A stretch of 64,000 nt of DNA from assembly GCF_002902845.1 (NCBI RefSeq), contig NZ_PPTF01000078.1, positions 40,248-104,247 on the forward strand. Direction: 5' to 3'. Positions within the stretch are counted from its first letter, which is position 1. Every line of letters starts with the position of its first letter. Shown piece after piece: positions 55,403-64,000 of the stretch. The notes beneath the pieces were generated by a model. That model had not been told where the DNA came from. It worked only from the letters and a program-made list of their open reading frames with translations, and did no database searches. The translations under genes were made by a program, and so were the position numbers. The DNA is from Chromobacterium sinusclupearum (GTDB taxonomy: Bacteria; Pseudomonadota; Gammaproteobacteria; Burkholderiales; Chromobacteriaceae).

Positions 55403-58087
55403 ATGCCAGCAAACACGAGTGATGCCATTGCCCGCAGTTGCGAGTTTTCCCAGTATTTACACCGTCTGCTGAGCGCCCGCCCCGAGCAAGCCCAGCGCCT
55501 GCAGCAGAAATGGCAGCAGCCCTTCACCCTGGACGAAATGCAGACTTTCGTCGACTGGCCGGCGCTAACCGCGCCGGAGCAGCAGGGACCGGCGTTGCGC
55601 CAGCTGCGCCAGGCGGTCATGGCGCGACTGATCTGCCGCGACCTGAACGGCCTGGCCTCGCTGGATGAAGTCATGAGCACCATCAGCCAGCTGGCGGAAT
55701 TCGCCGTGCGCCAGGCGCTGGCCTGCGCCGCGGCCGCGCTGACGCAATATGGCCAGCCGATAGGCGAAGACAGCGGCGAGCCGCAGCAGCTCATCGTCAT
55801 CGGCATGGGCAAGCTGGGCGGCGGCGAACTGAACGTCAGCTCGGACATCGACCTGATCTTCATCTACCCGGAAAGCGGCGAAACCGACGGCGCCCGCCGC
55901 ATCAGCAACCACGAGTACTTCACCCAACTGGGCAAGCGATTGATCGCATTGCTCAACGACATCACGCCGGATGGCCAGGTTTTCCGCGTCGACATGCGCC
56001 TGCGTCCCTACGGCGACTCCGGCCCGCTGGTGATGAGCTTCGCCGCGCTGGAGAACTATCTGCTCAGCCAGGGCCGCGAGTGGGAGCGCTACGCCTGGAT
56101 CAAGGCCAAGGCGCTGACGGGCGACGCCGAGGCGTTGAACCAGCTGGTGCGGCCCTTCGTCTACCGCAAATATCTGGACTACAACGCCTACGGCGCGATG
56201 CGCGAACTGCACGCGCAGATTCGCCGCGAAGTGGCGCGGCGCGATATGGCGGACAACATCAAGCTCGGACCCGGCGGCATCCGCGAAGCCGAATTCATCG
56301 CCCAGGTGTTCCAGCTGATCCGCGGCGGCCGCGACCGCACCCTGCAGCTGCGCGGCACCCGCGCCACGCTGGACCGGCTGGCCGCGTTGCGGCTGCTGGA
56401 GCCGGACGCCGTGGAGGAGCTGCAGGCTGCTTACGCCTTCCTGCGCAATCTGGAGCATCGCCTGCAGTATCTGGACGACCAGCAGACGCAGACCCTGCCC
56501 ACCGCGCCCGACACCCGGCAGAAGATCGCCGCCAGCATGGGCTTTGCCGATTGGCCAGCCTTTGAGGAGGCGCTGGCTGCGGTCCGCGCCAAGGTCAGCC
56601 GCCACTTTGAGCAGGTATTCATCCTGCCCAGCGAGGACAGCCCGGACCATCCGCTGTCCGAGCTATGGCTGGACGTGTCGGAGCAGGCGCCGGAACAGAA
56701 GCTGGCCGAACTCGGCTATGCCGATCCCCAAGCGGTCTCCCGCCAGCTCAAGGGCCTGGCGCAGAGCCAGCGCTATCTGCAGATGCCGCTGTCCGGCCGC
56801 AAGAAGCTGGACGCGCTGATGCCGGCGCTGATCGAGGTGGCCTCGCGCTTCCCCAACGCCGACGACACGCTGGCGCGCATCATCGGCTTGATGGAAGCCA
56901 TCAGCCGCCGCGCTTCCTACCTGGCGCTGCTGACCGAATACCCACAGACGCTGCAAAGGCTGGCCTCGCTGTATTCCGCCAGCGCCTGGGTATCGGCCTA
57001 CCTCAGCCGCCACCCCATCTTGCTGGACGAGTTGCTCGACGTGCGCGTGCTGTACGCCGCGCCGGACTGGCCGCAATTGGCCGCCCAGCTGGAAACGCAG
57101 CTGGACCAGGCCGAGGGCGACGTCGAAGCCAAAATGGACGCGCTGCGCCACTTCCAGCATGCCCAGACCTTCCGCCTGGTGGCGCAGGACCTGGCCGGCA
57201 TGTGGACCTTGGAAGCGCTGTCCGACGAGCTGTCGCGGCTGGCCGACCTGGTGCTGGACGCGGCGGTGCGCCACGCCTGGCGCGACATTCCGGCCCGCCA
57301 CATCGACACGCCGCGCTTCGCGGTGATCGGCTACGGCAAGCTGGGCGGCAAGGAACTCGGCTACGCCTCGGACCTCGACATCATTTTCCTGTACGACGAC
57401 CCGCACCCCGATGCGCCTGACCTGTACTCCCGCCTGGCGCGCAAGCTCTCCACCTGGCTGACCAGCGCCACCGCAGCCGGCGTGCTGTACGATATCGACC
57501 TGCGGCTGCGCCCCAACGGCGCCAGCGGCTTGCTGGTCAGCTCTATCGCCGCCTTCCGCCAGTACCAGGAAAACCAGGCCTGGGTATGGGAACATCAGGC
57601 GCTGACGCGCGCCCGCTTCGTCGCCGGCGATACGGACATCGGCGCGCAGTTCGAGGCCGAGCGCCACGCCATCCTGACGCTGCGGCGCGAGCCGGCCAAG
57701 CTGCGCGATGAAGTCCTGGCCATGCGCCAGCGCATGCTGGAGAGCCATCCCGCGCGCGACGACGACGTCAAGAACGCCCGCGGCGGCATCATAGACATCG
57801 AGTTCATCGTGCAGTACTTGATCCTGGCCCACGCCCACCATCTGCCGGCCTTCACCGGCAACACCGGCAATATCGCCCTGCTGGCCGTAGCGGCGCAGGC
57901 CGGACTGATAGACCCGGCACAGGCGGAACAAGCGCGCGACGCCTACCGCCTGTTCCGCCGCCTGCAGCACGCGGCCCGCCTCAACGACAGGCAGAATGTG
58001 GACGTGGACGCCGCCTTGCTTGCCGCCTACCAATGCGGCAAGCAGCTTTGGCAACAGGTTTTCGAGCAAGCGCTCGATTTTTCCTGA
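55403..58087 (+). CDS. glnE: Bifunctional glutamine synthetase adenylyltransferase/deadenylylase
   Basis: Adds or removes AMP on glutamine synthetase in response to PII state. The 894 residues contain two nucleotidyltransferase domains, each with the GxGKLGGxEL signature: GMGKLGGGELNVSSDIDLIF (about 134-153) and GYGKLGGKELGYASDLDIIF (about 642-661). The linker carries RRGG-type text (GPGGIREAEFIAQVFQLIRG). The frame is open 36 codons upstream into the yhdP promoter region; MPANTSDAIARS is preferred. Divergent from yhdP with a 101-bp gap. Confidence 0.96.
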   Translation: MPANTSDAIARSCEFSQYLHRLLSARPEQAQRLQQKWQQPFTLDEMQTFVDWPALTAPEQQGPALRQLRQAVMARLICRDLNGLASLDEVMSTISQLAEFAVRQALACAAAALTQYGQPIGEDSGEPQQLIVIGMGKLGGGELNVSSDIDLIFIYPESGETDGARRISNHEYFTQLGKRLIALLNDITPDGQVFRVDMRLRPYGDSGPLVMSFAALENYLLSQGREWERYAWIKAKALTGDAEALNQLVRPFVYRKYLDYNAYGAMRELHAQIRREVARRDMADNIKLGPGGIREAEFIAQVFQLIRGGRDRTLQLRGTRATLDRLAALRLLEPDAVEELQAAYAFLRNLEHRLQYLDDQQTQTLPTAPDTRQKIAASMGFADWPAFEEALAAVRAKVSRHFEQVFILPSEDSPDHPLSELWLDVSEQAPEQKLAELGYADPQAVSRQLKGLAQSQRYLQMPLSGRKKLDALMPALIEVASRFPNADDTLARIIGLMEAISRRASYLALLTEYPQTLQRLASLYSASAWVSAYLSRHPILLDELLDVRVLYAAPDWPQLAAQLETQLDQAEGDVEAKMDALRHFQHAQTFRLVAQDLAGMWTLEALSDELSRLADLVLDAAVRHAWRDIPARHIDTPRFAVIGYGKLGGKELGYASDLDIIFLYDDPHPDAPDLYSRLARKLSTWLTSATAAGVLYDIDLRLRPNGASGLLVSSIAAFRQYQENQAWVWEHQALTRARFVAGDTDIGAQFEAERHAILTLRREPAKLRDEVLAMRQRMLESHPARDDDVKNARGGIIDIEFIVQYLILAHAHHLPAFTGNTGNIALLAVAAQAGLIDPAQAEQARDAYRLFRRLQHAARLNDRQNVDVDAALLAAYQCGKQLWQQVFEQALDFS

Positions 58088-58209
58088 CAGTCGGTTCACA
58101 AAGCCGCGCGCTGCGGTATACACTGATCCATTAAACAGGCGGCGACAGGCCGCCATGGCAAGACGCGGGCCGCGCGCCCGGACAAAGCACAACACAGGAG
58201 AGAACCGAG

Positions 58210-59133
58210 ATGTCGATGGCTGATCGCGACGGATATATTTGGTATGACGGCAAACTGGTGGACTGGCGCGACGCCACCACCCACGTCCTGACCCACACGC
58301 TGCATTACGGCATGGGCGTATTTGAGGGCGTGCGCGCCTACGAAACCGCTGACGGTCCGGCGATCTTCCGCCTGCAGGATCACACCGCCCGTCTGTTCCG
58401 CTCCGCCAAGATCCTGGGCATGGACCTGCCATTCACTCCGGAACAGATCAACCAGGCCCACCTGGACGTGGTGAAGGCCAATGGCCTGAAATCCTGCTAT
58501 TTCCGCCCGATGGCCTTCTACGGCTCCGGCAAGCTGGGCGTGGCGCCGATGAAGAACGACGTGCGCGTGATCGTGGCCGCCTGGCCGTGGGGCGCCTACC
58601 TCGGCGACGAGGGCCTGGAAAAAGGCATCCGCGTGAAGACCAGCTCCTTCACCCGCCACCACGTCAACATCACCATGTGCAAGGCCAAGGCCAACGGCAA
58701 TTACATGAACTCCATCTTGGCCAATAACGAGGCCACGGCGGACGGCTACGACGAAGCCCTGCTGCTGGATGTGGATGGCTTCGTGGCCGAAGGCTCCGGC
58801 GAAAACATCTTCATCGTTCGCAAGGGCAAGCTATATACTCCGGACCTGACCAGCGCGCTGGAAGGCATCACCCGCGACACCGTGGTGCAAATTGCCAGTG
58901 AAATGGGCCTGCAACTGGTGGAAAAGCGCATCACCCGCGATGAAGTCTACAGCGCGGACGAAGCCTTCTTCACCGGCACCGCCGCCGAAGTGACCCCGAT
59001 CCGCGAACTGGACCGCCGCCCGATAGGCGACGGCGGCCGCGGCCCGATCACCGCCGAAATCCAGAAGCGCTACTTCAGCATCGTCAAGGGCCAGGATGCC
59101 GAACACCGGCATTGGCTCACTTACGTAAAATAA
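58210..59133 (+). CDS. ilvE: Branched-chain amino acid aminotransferase
   Basis: The 307-residue PLP class IV enzyme catalyses the last step of Val, Ile and Leu synthesis. The catalytic Lys160 precedes ANGNYMNSILANNEA, the cofactor-binding AEGSGENIFIVRKGKLYTP is present, and FFTGTAAEVTPIRELDRR is the usual C-terminal motif. The ATG follows GGAGAGA at suitable spacing. Followed by a small zinc-finger gene. Confidence 0.97.
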   Translation: MSMADRDGYIWYDGKLVDWRDATTHVLTHTLHYGMGVFEGVRAYETADGPAIFRLQDHTARLFRSAKILGMDLPFTPEQINQAHLDVVKANGLKSCYFRPMAFYGSGKLGVAPMKNDVRVIVAAWPWGAYLGDEGLEKGIRVKTSSFTRHHVNITMCKAKANGNYMNSILANNEATADGYDEALLLDVDGFVAEGSGENIFIVRKGKLYTPDLTSALEGITRDTVVQIASEMGLQLVEKRITRDEVYSADEAFFTGTAAEVTPIRELDRRPIGDGGRGPITAEIQKRYFSIVKGQDAEHRHWLTYVK

Positions 59134-59235
59134 GCGGTAGAATCCGCATCTCGCGCGCCAGCAGCGAGCGGCCCTCCGGCCGTCCTGCTGGCGGCGCTTT
59201 TGTCGGAAGCCCGCTCGCTGCAACAAGGAACGACC

Positions 59236-59436
59236 ATGGCAGAACTGAAAGAAAACACCGCACGCTACATCGAAGTCACCCAGCACGACCTGCCGCTGCA
59301 CTGCCCGATGCCGGACATGAAGGCCTGGAACTCCCACCCCCGCGTCTACCTGCCGGTGGCCAAGACCGGCGAGGCGCTCTGTCCCTACTGCGGCACCCAG
59401 TACAAGCTGATCGGCCCGGCAGGCCATCACCACTGA
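59236..59436 (+). CDS. Zinc-finger (CHCC) domain protein
   Basis: The 66-residue protein of the zf-CHCC family, related to NDUFS6/YcaR-like proteins. The metal ligands are LHCPM, the following SHPRVYLPV and LCPYCGTQYKL; the C-terminus is GHHH. ATG at 59236 follows AAGGAA. An upstream in-frame start at 59200 gives an unlikely N-terminus. Often found next to ilvE and waaF in beta-proteobacteria. Confidence 0.9.
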   Translation: MAELKENTARYIEVTQHDLPLHCPMPDMKAWNSHPRVYLPVAKTGEALCPYCGTQYKLIGPAGHHH

Positions 59437-59556
59437 GGCCATCGCCCGCATCGACGGCAAAGGGTGTGGCGCGGGCCACCCCTTTTTTGCTTGCCGCCGC
59501 CAAACGCAAGCCGCGCTGCCCCAGCCGGCTTGCGTTTGGAACCGGAAGCACCCCGC

Positions 59557-60591
59557 ATGAAAAAGAAAATCCTCGTCATCGGCCCGTCCTGGGTCGGCGA
59601 CAGCGTGATGGCTCAACCGTTGTACCGCCGCCTGCACCAGCGCCACCCGCAGCTGGAACTGCATGTGTTCGCGCCATCCTGGACCCTGCCGCTCTTGGCG
59701 CGGATGCCGGAAGTGGCCAAGTCGCATCTGAATCCGTTCGGCCACGGCGCGCTGCGGCTGGCCGAGCGCTGGAAAGTGGCGCGACAGCTGGCGAAGGAAG
59801 GCTTCGACCAGGTCATCGTGCTGCCCAACTCGCTGAAATCCGCGCTCATCCCCTTGTTTGCCGGCATTCCGCTGCGCACCGGCTTTCTCGGCGAATCGCG
59901 CTACGGCCTCTTGAACGACGCGCGCGAGCTGGACGAGCAGGCGCTGCCGATGATGGTGGAGCGCTTCTGCGCGCTGGCCGAAGACAAGCGCTCGGCGCTG
60001 CCGCGCCCCATTCCCAATCCGCAGCTGAGCACCGATCCAGCCATCCAGCGCCAGGTCGCGGCGCGCCTGGGTCTCGACCTGACGCGCCCGGCCATCGCCT
60101 TCTGCCCCGGCGCGGAATACGGCCCGGCCAAGCGCTGGCCCGCTCGCCACTTCGCCGAACTGGCGCGCCGCTTCGATGCCGCAGGCTACGCGGTATGGCT
60201 GTTCGGCTCCGGCAAAGATAAAGAAATCGGCGACGAAATCGCCCGCCTGTCCGCCGGCAGCGCGGTCAATCTATGCGGCGCGACTGGCCTGGAGGAAGCG
60301 ATCGACCTGATCGGGCTGACCACGCTAGCCGTCTGCAACGATTCCGGCCTGATGCACGTCGCCGCGGCGCTCGACAAGCCCCTGGTGGCGCTGTACGGCT
60401 CATCCAGCCCGGACTTCACGCCGCCGCTGTCCGACCGCGCCGCCATCGTGTCGCTGAATCTGGACTGCAGCCCCTGTTTCGAGCGCAGCTGTCCGTACGG
60501 ACACACCGACTGTCTGGAAAAAATGCAACCCGACATGGTCTGGCAGGCGTCGCAGACTCTGCTGCCGGCTTTGACCGCCCCCCAGGAATGA
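59557..60591 (+). CDS. waaF: ADP-heptose:LPS heptosyltransferase II
   Basis: Transfers the second heptose of the LPS inner core. The 344-residue GT9 protein has the family start KKKILVIGPSWVGDSVMAQP, FCPGAEYGPAKRWPARHFAE around the sugar-nucleotide site and NDSGLMHVAAALDKPLVALY. It ends one base before a TetR gene, so the two are likely cotranscribed. Confidence 0.95.
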   Translation: MKKKILVIGPSWVGDSVMAQPLYRRLHQRHPQLELHVFAPSWTLPLLARMPEVAKSHLNPFGHGALRLAERWKVARQLAKEGFDQVIVLPNSLKSALIPLFAGIPLRTGFLGESRYGLLNDARELDEQALPMMVERFCALAEDKRSALPRPIPNPQLSTDPAIQRQVAARLGLDLTRPAIAFCPGAEYGPAKRWPARHFAELARRFDAAGYAVWLFGSGKDKEIGDEIARLSAGSAVNLCGATGLEEAIDLIGLTTLAVCNDSGLMHVAAALDKPLVALYGSSSPDFTPPLSDRAAIVSLNLDCSPCFERSCPYGHTDCLEKMQPDMVWQASQTLLPALTAPQE

Positions 60592-60592
60592 T

Positions 60593-61183
60593 ATGAGCGT
60601 AGTGGAACCCCCAAGACCGCCCGAAGAAAACAACCGCCGCATGGCGCTGGTGCGCGCCGCCGCCGTGCTGTTTCGCGACCAGGGCTACGAGCGCACCACC
60701 GTGCGCGACCTGGGCAGCGCCGTCGGCATGCAATCCGGCAGCCTGTTCTACCATTTCCGCACCAAGGAAGAGATTCTGGTGGCGGTGATGGCGCTGGGCA
60801 TTACCAGCACCACCGAGCAACTGGCCGCGGCGCTGGCAGAGGCCGCCTCGCTGCGCGACAAGCTGGCCGCCCTGTTCCGTGTGCACCTGAACTCCCTGCT
60901 GGGCGACAACCAGGCCGCGCTGGAGGTGATGCTGTACGAATGGCGCAGCGTATCGGAAACCGCGAAACCCGGACTGATAGTGTTGCGCGACCGCTACGAA
61001 GCGCTATGGCAACAAGTGCTGGACGAGGCCGCTGCCGCCGGACTGGTCAAGCAAGATACCCGCCTGCTGCGCCGCACGCTGCTGGGCAGCTTGCACTGGA
61101 CCGTGCAATGGTATCGCCGCGATGGCGAACTCAGCGTCGACGATCTGGCTCGGCACATGCTGCAGCTGGTGCTAACCGAATAG
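60593..61183 (+). CDS. TetR-family transcriptional regulator
   Basis: The 196-residue protein has an N-terminal TetR helix-turn-helix (about 18-62): AAAVLFRDQGYERTTVRDLG and MQSGSLFYHFRTKEEILVAV. The C-terminal ligand domain is helical and ends with a TetR_C-like LRRTLLGSLHWTVQWYRRDG. It starts one base after the waaF stop. The regulated genes are unknown. Confidence 0.9.
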   Translation: MSVVEPPRPPEENNRRMALVRAAAVLFRDQGYERTTVRDLGSAVGMQSGSLFYHFRTKEEILVAVMALGITSTTEQLAAALAEAASLRDKLAALFRVHLNSLLGDNQAALEVMLYEWRSVSETAKPGLIVLRDRYEALWQQVLDEAAAAGLVKQDTRLLRRTLLGSLHWTVQWYRRDGELSVDDLARHMLQLVLTE

Positions 61184-61256
61184 ACAGTAAAGAAATCACG
61201 CCATCAGTCGAAAAATGTACTAATATCAGCGATATAGGAACATTGGGACTGTAGCC

Positions 61257-61970
61257 ATGGCAAACATCGCCAGCGTTGGCAACACGACGACGCAACCGCT
61301 CTATGCCGTGTCGAACACACGGCAGGTGCAGTCGTCGCTGGACACTGCCCAGCCCGCTGTCCAGCAAGCCACCACCCAACCGCAAACGCAGAGCGCGGTC
61401 CGGCAGAACCCGGACACCGCCCGTGTGGAACAGCAACTGCAACAACAGCTGACCAATAGCCGCAGCCAGCAGGCGCTGCAGAGCGCTCAGCAAACGCAAC
61501 GCGCTCAACAAAACCAGGCGGCACAAACGGCACAGGCGGCGAATGCCAACACCCCGCAAGCCAGGGCCCCGGCTGCGCCTCAGGTTAACCCCACTCAGGT
61601 GAATAACACTGCGGCCGTTCTGGCGACCAATCCGCAGCCGGCCACCGCCGCCGCCATCGCGCCCGCGGTCAACGGCAATACCGCTCCGACTGCTGCGCCG
61701 GCCCAGAGCAATGCGGCCAACAACAATGGCGCGACCGCCGCCGCCACGCAAACCACCCGCGCCGCCAACCAACCGGCCCAGACGCAACAGGCCGCTACGC
61801 CGCCCACTCCGGCGCAGACTGCTACCGCGCCAGCCACCTTGGCCACGCAGAGCGTCAGCCGGGCTCAACAGCTGATTGGCAGCGGCAGGCAAGACTTGGC
61901 GCAGTATCAGGCTACCCAGTCTTTGCTGGAACCCAGCGTCTCCACCACCCATATCTCCACCAAGGCCTAA
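61257..61970 (+). CDS. Low-complexity Ala/Gln/Thr/Asn-rich protein, 237 aa
   Basis: The whole 237-residue product is built of Ala, Gln, Thr, Asn and Pro with few charged or aromatic residues. Examples are QQLQQQLTNSRSQQAL and QTQRAQQNQAAQTAQAANAN. No signal peptide or membrane helix is evident. The last 30 residues are more ordinary (VSRAQQLIGSGRQDLAQYQA). It is probably disordered. The upstream region has a plausible site and the ATG follows GGAACATTGGGACTG. It ends before a strong bidirectional terminator. Function unknown. Confidence 0.7.
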   Translation: MANIASVGNTTTQPLYAVSNTRQVQSSLDTAQPAVQQATTQPQTQSAVRQNPDTARVEQQLQQQLTNSRSQQALQSAQQTQRAQQNQAAQTAQAANANTPQARAPAAPQVNPTQVNNTAAVLATNPQPATAAAIAPAVNGNTAPTAAPAQSNAANNNGATAAATQTTRAANQPAQTQQAATPPTPAQTATAPATLATQSVSRAQQLIGSGRQDLAQYQATQSLLEPSVSTTHISTKA

Positions 61971-61992
61971 CGCCTCTGGCGATGTGAAATAA

Positions 61993-62019
61993 AAATCCCC
62001 GCGCAGCACGCGGGGATTT
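61993..62019. terminator. Bidirectional terminator between the low-complexity gene and the helicase gene
   Basis: AAATCCCCGCG-cagca-CGCGGGGATTT, an 11-bp stem with A and T flanks, between two convergent genes. Confidence 0.8.
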
Positions 62020-62036
62020 GGCTTTATTGCGCAGCA

Positions 62037-63986
62037 TCAACTGCGGCGGCGGACGCCCGGCTTGCGCCTCTCGAAGCCATTTCCCTTGCCGCTCTTGCGC
62101 TTCTGCGCGTTCTGCACTTGCAGCAAGGCATCGATGCGTTCCGAGGTGCTTTGCATCAGCAGCTGCGCCATCTCGCCATCCGGAAAGGTGTCCGGCATGC
62201 GATAGCCCAGCCAGGCGTAAGCGGCATACAGCTTGCAGCTGTCTTCCAGGTATTGCAGCTCGTTGCGCCCCCCGGTGCCCATCATCCGCAACAGCGGAGC
62301 GGCCTTGCCGCGGGCGCGGTGCTCGGCCCAGTCATGCAGCGCGCTCTCCAGCATCGGAATCTTGGTCGAGATCGGGCACAGGCTGAAGGTGTAGCGATCG
62401 GCCAGGCTCAGGGGCAAGGCGTCCAACCACTCGGCCTTTTCCATTTGGTCGGACAAATTGGCCGGCAGGAAGAATTCGTCGTGCACATTGATATGCTTGG
62501 CGAACAAGCCCAGCAAGGCCTTGAGCCTGACCTCCCCCGTCGCCAGGGAGATGGCTTCCAGGTACTTCAGGCTGGGCGCGACGAAGAAGCCGTTGTTCGG
62601 CAGCGGCTCGGCCTTTTGCCGCAGCAGCGCGCCTATGGTCTTGTGAGTGAGGCCGTCGAAGCCGGCCACATAGCCGGTTTCATGCTTGCCGAAACGGCCG
62701 GCGCGGCCGGCGATCTGCTTGGCCAGCGGGGCGGCGATGATGCCCTCGGCGTAGCCGTCCCACTTGCTGGCAGTGGTGAAAATGATGCGTCGCGCCGGCG
62801 TGTTCAGCCCCATGCCGATGGCGTCGGTGGCCACCACCACCTGGGTTTCGCCGGAAACGAAGCGTTCGGCCTGCGCCTGGCGCACTTCCGGCGACAGGTT
62901 GCCGTAGATGGCCGATACGCTCAAGCCCTGCTCGATCACCTTGTCGCGCCAGTTCAGCACCTCGCGGCGGGAGAAGGCGATCAGCACGTCGCCCGGCTTC
63001 AGATTCTTCAAGGACAGCAGCGGCGCCTTGTCCATTTGCAGCGCGGTCTTGCGCTCCAGCGTGCGCACTTCCAGCGTGCCGCCCACGCGCGCCACCAGCG
63101 ACTCGATCGCCTCGCGCGCTTCCGGCGCGCCCACCAGGTAAACGGTCTGCGCCGGCACGCCGCACACGGCGGCGGTCCAGGCCGCGCCGCGATCCGGATC
63201 GTCCAGCAGCTGAATCTCGTCGATCACCGCCACTTCCACCTGCCGCTCCGGATTGAGCATTTCCACCGTGCTGGCGACGTGGGTGGCGTCCGGATGCAGC
63301 TTGCGCTGCTCGCCCGTGATCAGGCTGACGGCAATGCCGGCCTCTTGCAGCCGGGTATAGTTTTCCAGCGCCAGCAGGCGCAGCGGCGCCAGATAGACGC
63401 CGCTTTTGGCCTTTTGCAAGTGCTCCATCGCCGCATGGGTCTTGCCGGAGTTGGTGGGCCCCAATACTGCGATGAAATGGCGCTGCATCGCATAAGCCGT
63501 GGCGAACGACTCGGGATAGCGCGACAGGTTGACCGCGTCGCGCGTCTTTGCGGCGGCCTTGTCGGCGCTTTGCCGGCTGCGCGCGGCGGCCACCCGGTCC
63601 TGGGCGATGGTGCAACGCACCTTGGCGCGCTCGTACTTGGCCATGAAGGCGCTGAGCACGCGCAGCGGCTCGATGCCCTCCACCGCGAAGACATCGCGCG
63701 CGCAAGCCATCAACTGCGCTTCCAGCTTCTGCCGCGCGGCGTCGTTCCAGCGTTCTTTCACCAGCGCCAGCCGCGCTTCTGCATCCAATTTGCGCCATTT
63801 GCCGCTCTTGCCGAGGAAACCCTCGTCCGGCACCAAGTGATAGGGGATGCGGTGGCCTTCCAGCTCCAGTTCGCCATGCACCGAAACCGCATGGCTGCCC
63901 TCGGTGGTGACGATGGTGGCGTTGTGTTCCGCCAGATAATCGTCGAGTTGGATCTCGGGCGGCAGCGCTTCGATGGTATCGGTCAT
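62037..63986 (-). CDS. Suv3-like DEAD/DEAH-box RNA helicase
   Basis: The 649-residue superfamily 2 helicase is of the Suv3 type, known from mitochondrial RNA degradation. Motif I GPTNSGKT (176-183), motif II DEIQ (256-259) and motif VI QIAGRAGR are visible, as is the Suv3 pattern ATDAIGMGLNTPARRIIF. The C-terminus is basic (KRKSGKGNGFERRKPGVRRR), suiting RNA binding. Leftward and convergent with the low-complexity gene. Bacterial members are poorly studied. Confidence 0.93.
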   Translation of the reverse strand: MTDTIEALPPEIQLDDYLAEHNATIVTTEGSHAVSVHGELELEGHRIPYHLVPDEGFLGKSGKWRKLDAEARLALVKERWNDAARQKLEAQLMACARDVFAVEGIEPLRVLSAFMAKYERAKVRCTIAQDRVAAARSRQSADKAAAKTRDAVNLSRYPESFATAYAMQRHFIAVLGPTNSGKTHAAMEHLQKAKSGVYLAPLRLLALENYTRLQEAGIAVSLITGEQRKLHPDATHVASTVEMLNPERQVEVAVIDEIQLLDDPDRGAAWTAAVCGVPAQTVYLVGAPEAREAIESLVARVGGTLEVRTLERKTALQMDKAPLLSLKNLKPGDVLIAFSRREVLNWRDKVIEQGLSVSAIYGNLSPEVRQAQAERFVSGETQVVVATDAIGMGLNTPARRIIFTTASKWDGYAEGIIAAPLAKQIAGRAGRFGKHETGYVAGFDGLTHKTIGALLRQKAEPLPNNGFFVAPSLKYLEAISLATGEVRLKALLGLFAKHINVHDEFFLPANLSDQMEKAEWLDALPLSLADRYTFSLCPISTKIPMLESALHDWAEHRARGKAAPLLRMMGTGGRNELQYLEDSCKLYAAYAWLGYRMPDTFPDGEMAQLLMQSTSERIDALLQVQNAQKRKSGKGNGFERRKPGVRRRS

Positions 63987-64000
63987 GGCGGCATTCGTTT

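Noticed and set aside
56663..58432. 589-codon leftward frame opposite glnE
   Set aside because: Shadow of the second adenylyltransferase domain.

Overview
This window looks like chromosome from a GC-rich betaproteobacterium of the Neisseriales, most likely a Chromobacterium relative. That placement is inferred from the housekeeping block (yhdP, nit, tldD, glnE, ilvE, waaF), the DUF1302 and PraB-like genes and the codon bias; no rRNA or marker search was possible.

Positions 2-38506 are a complete-looking P2-like prophage bounded by a 62-bp direct repeat (59/62 identical). It has a left-end tyrosine integrase and a right-end AlpA-type excisionase. The P2 late genes are all recognisable: Q and P leftward; O N M L X, two holins, endolysin, Rz/Rz1, R, S, V W J I H G, FI FII E E' T U D rightward. 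The control region has two paralogous XRE repressors, an early promoter with an operator in its spacer, a YmfL-like regulator and an Ogr-type zinc finger. It is followed by a gpA-type rolling-circle replication gene. Three GTTGT-N13-ACAAC dyads before O, V and FI are the likely Ogr targets.

The prophage carries cargo at several places. Next to int is a PAAR - peptidoglycan amidase - putative immunity set that looks like a type VI secretion effector module. Between S and V is an AT-rich, oppositely oriented immunity-microcin pair with its own promoter. Between G and FI is a LuxR-type regulator with a small companion gene. Downstream of D is an AT-rich block encoding a short secreted TonB-C protein and two unknown proteins. 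It runs into a repeat-rich stretch (28.5-30.8 kb) with copies of a small ORF family, near-identical terminators, REP-like palindromes and a truncated HigA antitoxin. A decayed integrase fragment just beyond the right repeat suggests an earlier related element used the same site.

From 38.5 to 64 kb the sequence is ordinary chromosome: two orphan solute-binding proteins, another decayed small-ORF copy, an APS kinase-sulfotransferase pair, a DUF1302 outer-membrane protein with an M20 amidohydrolase and a divergent GlxA-type regulator, and a PraB-like secreted protein. Next comes a histidine-rich leader peptide with an attenuator-like terminator, placed before a minimal and apparently frameshifted histidyl-tRNA-synthetase-like gene. 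The yhdP-nit-tldD operon diverges from glnE. After it come ilvE, a small zinc-finger gene, waaF, a TetR regulator, a low-complexity Ala/Gln/Thr-rich protein and a Suv3-like helicase.

The strongest candidates for something undescribed are the His-leader/mini-HisRS locus, the small-ORF family with its shared terminator, and the microcin pair in the late gene cluster. All functional calls are from reading the sequence; no database searches were run.
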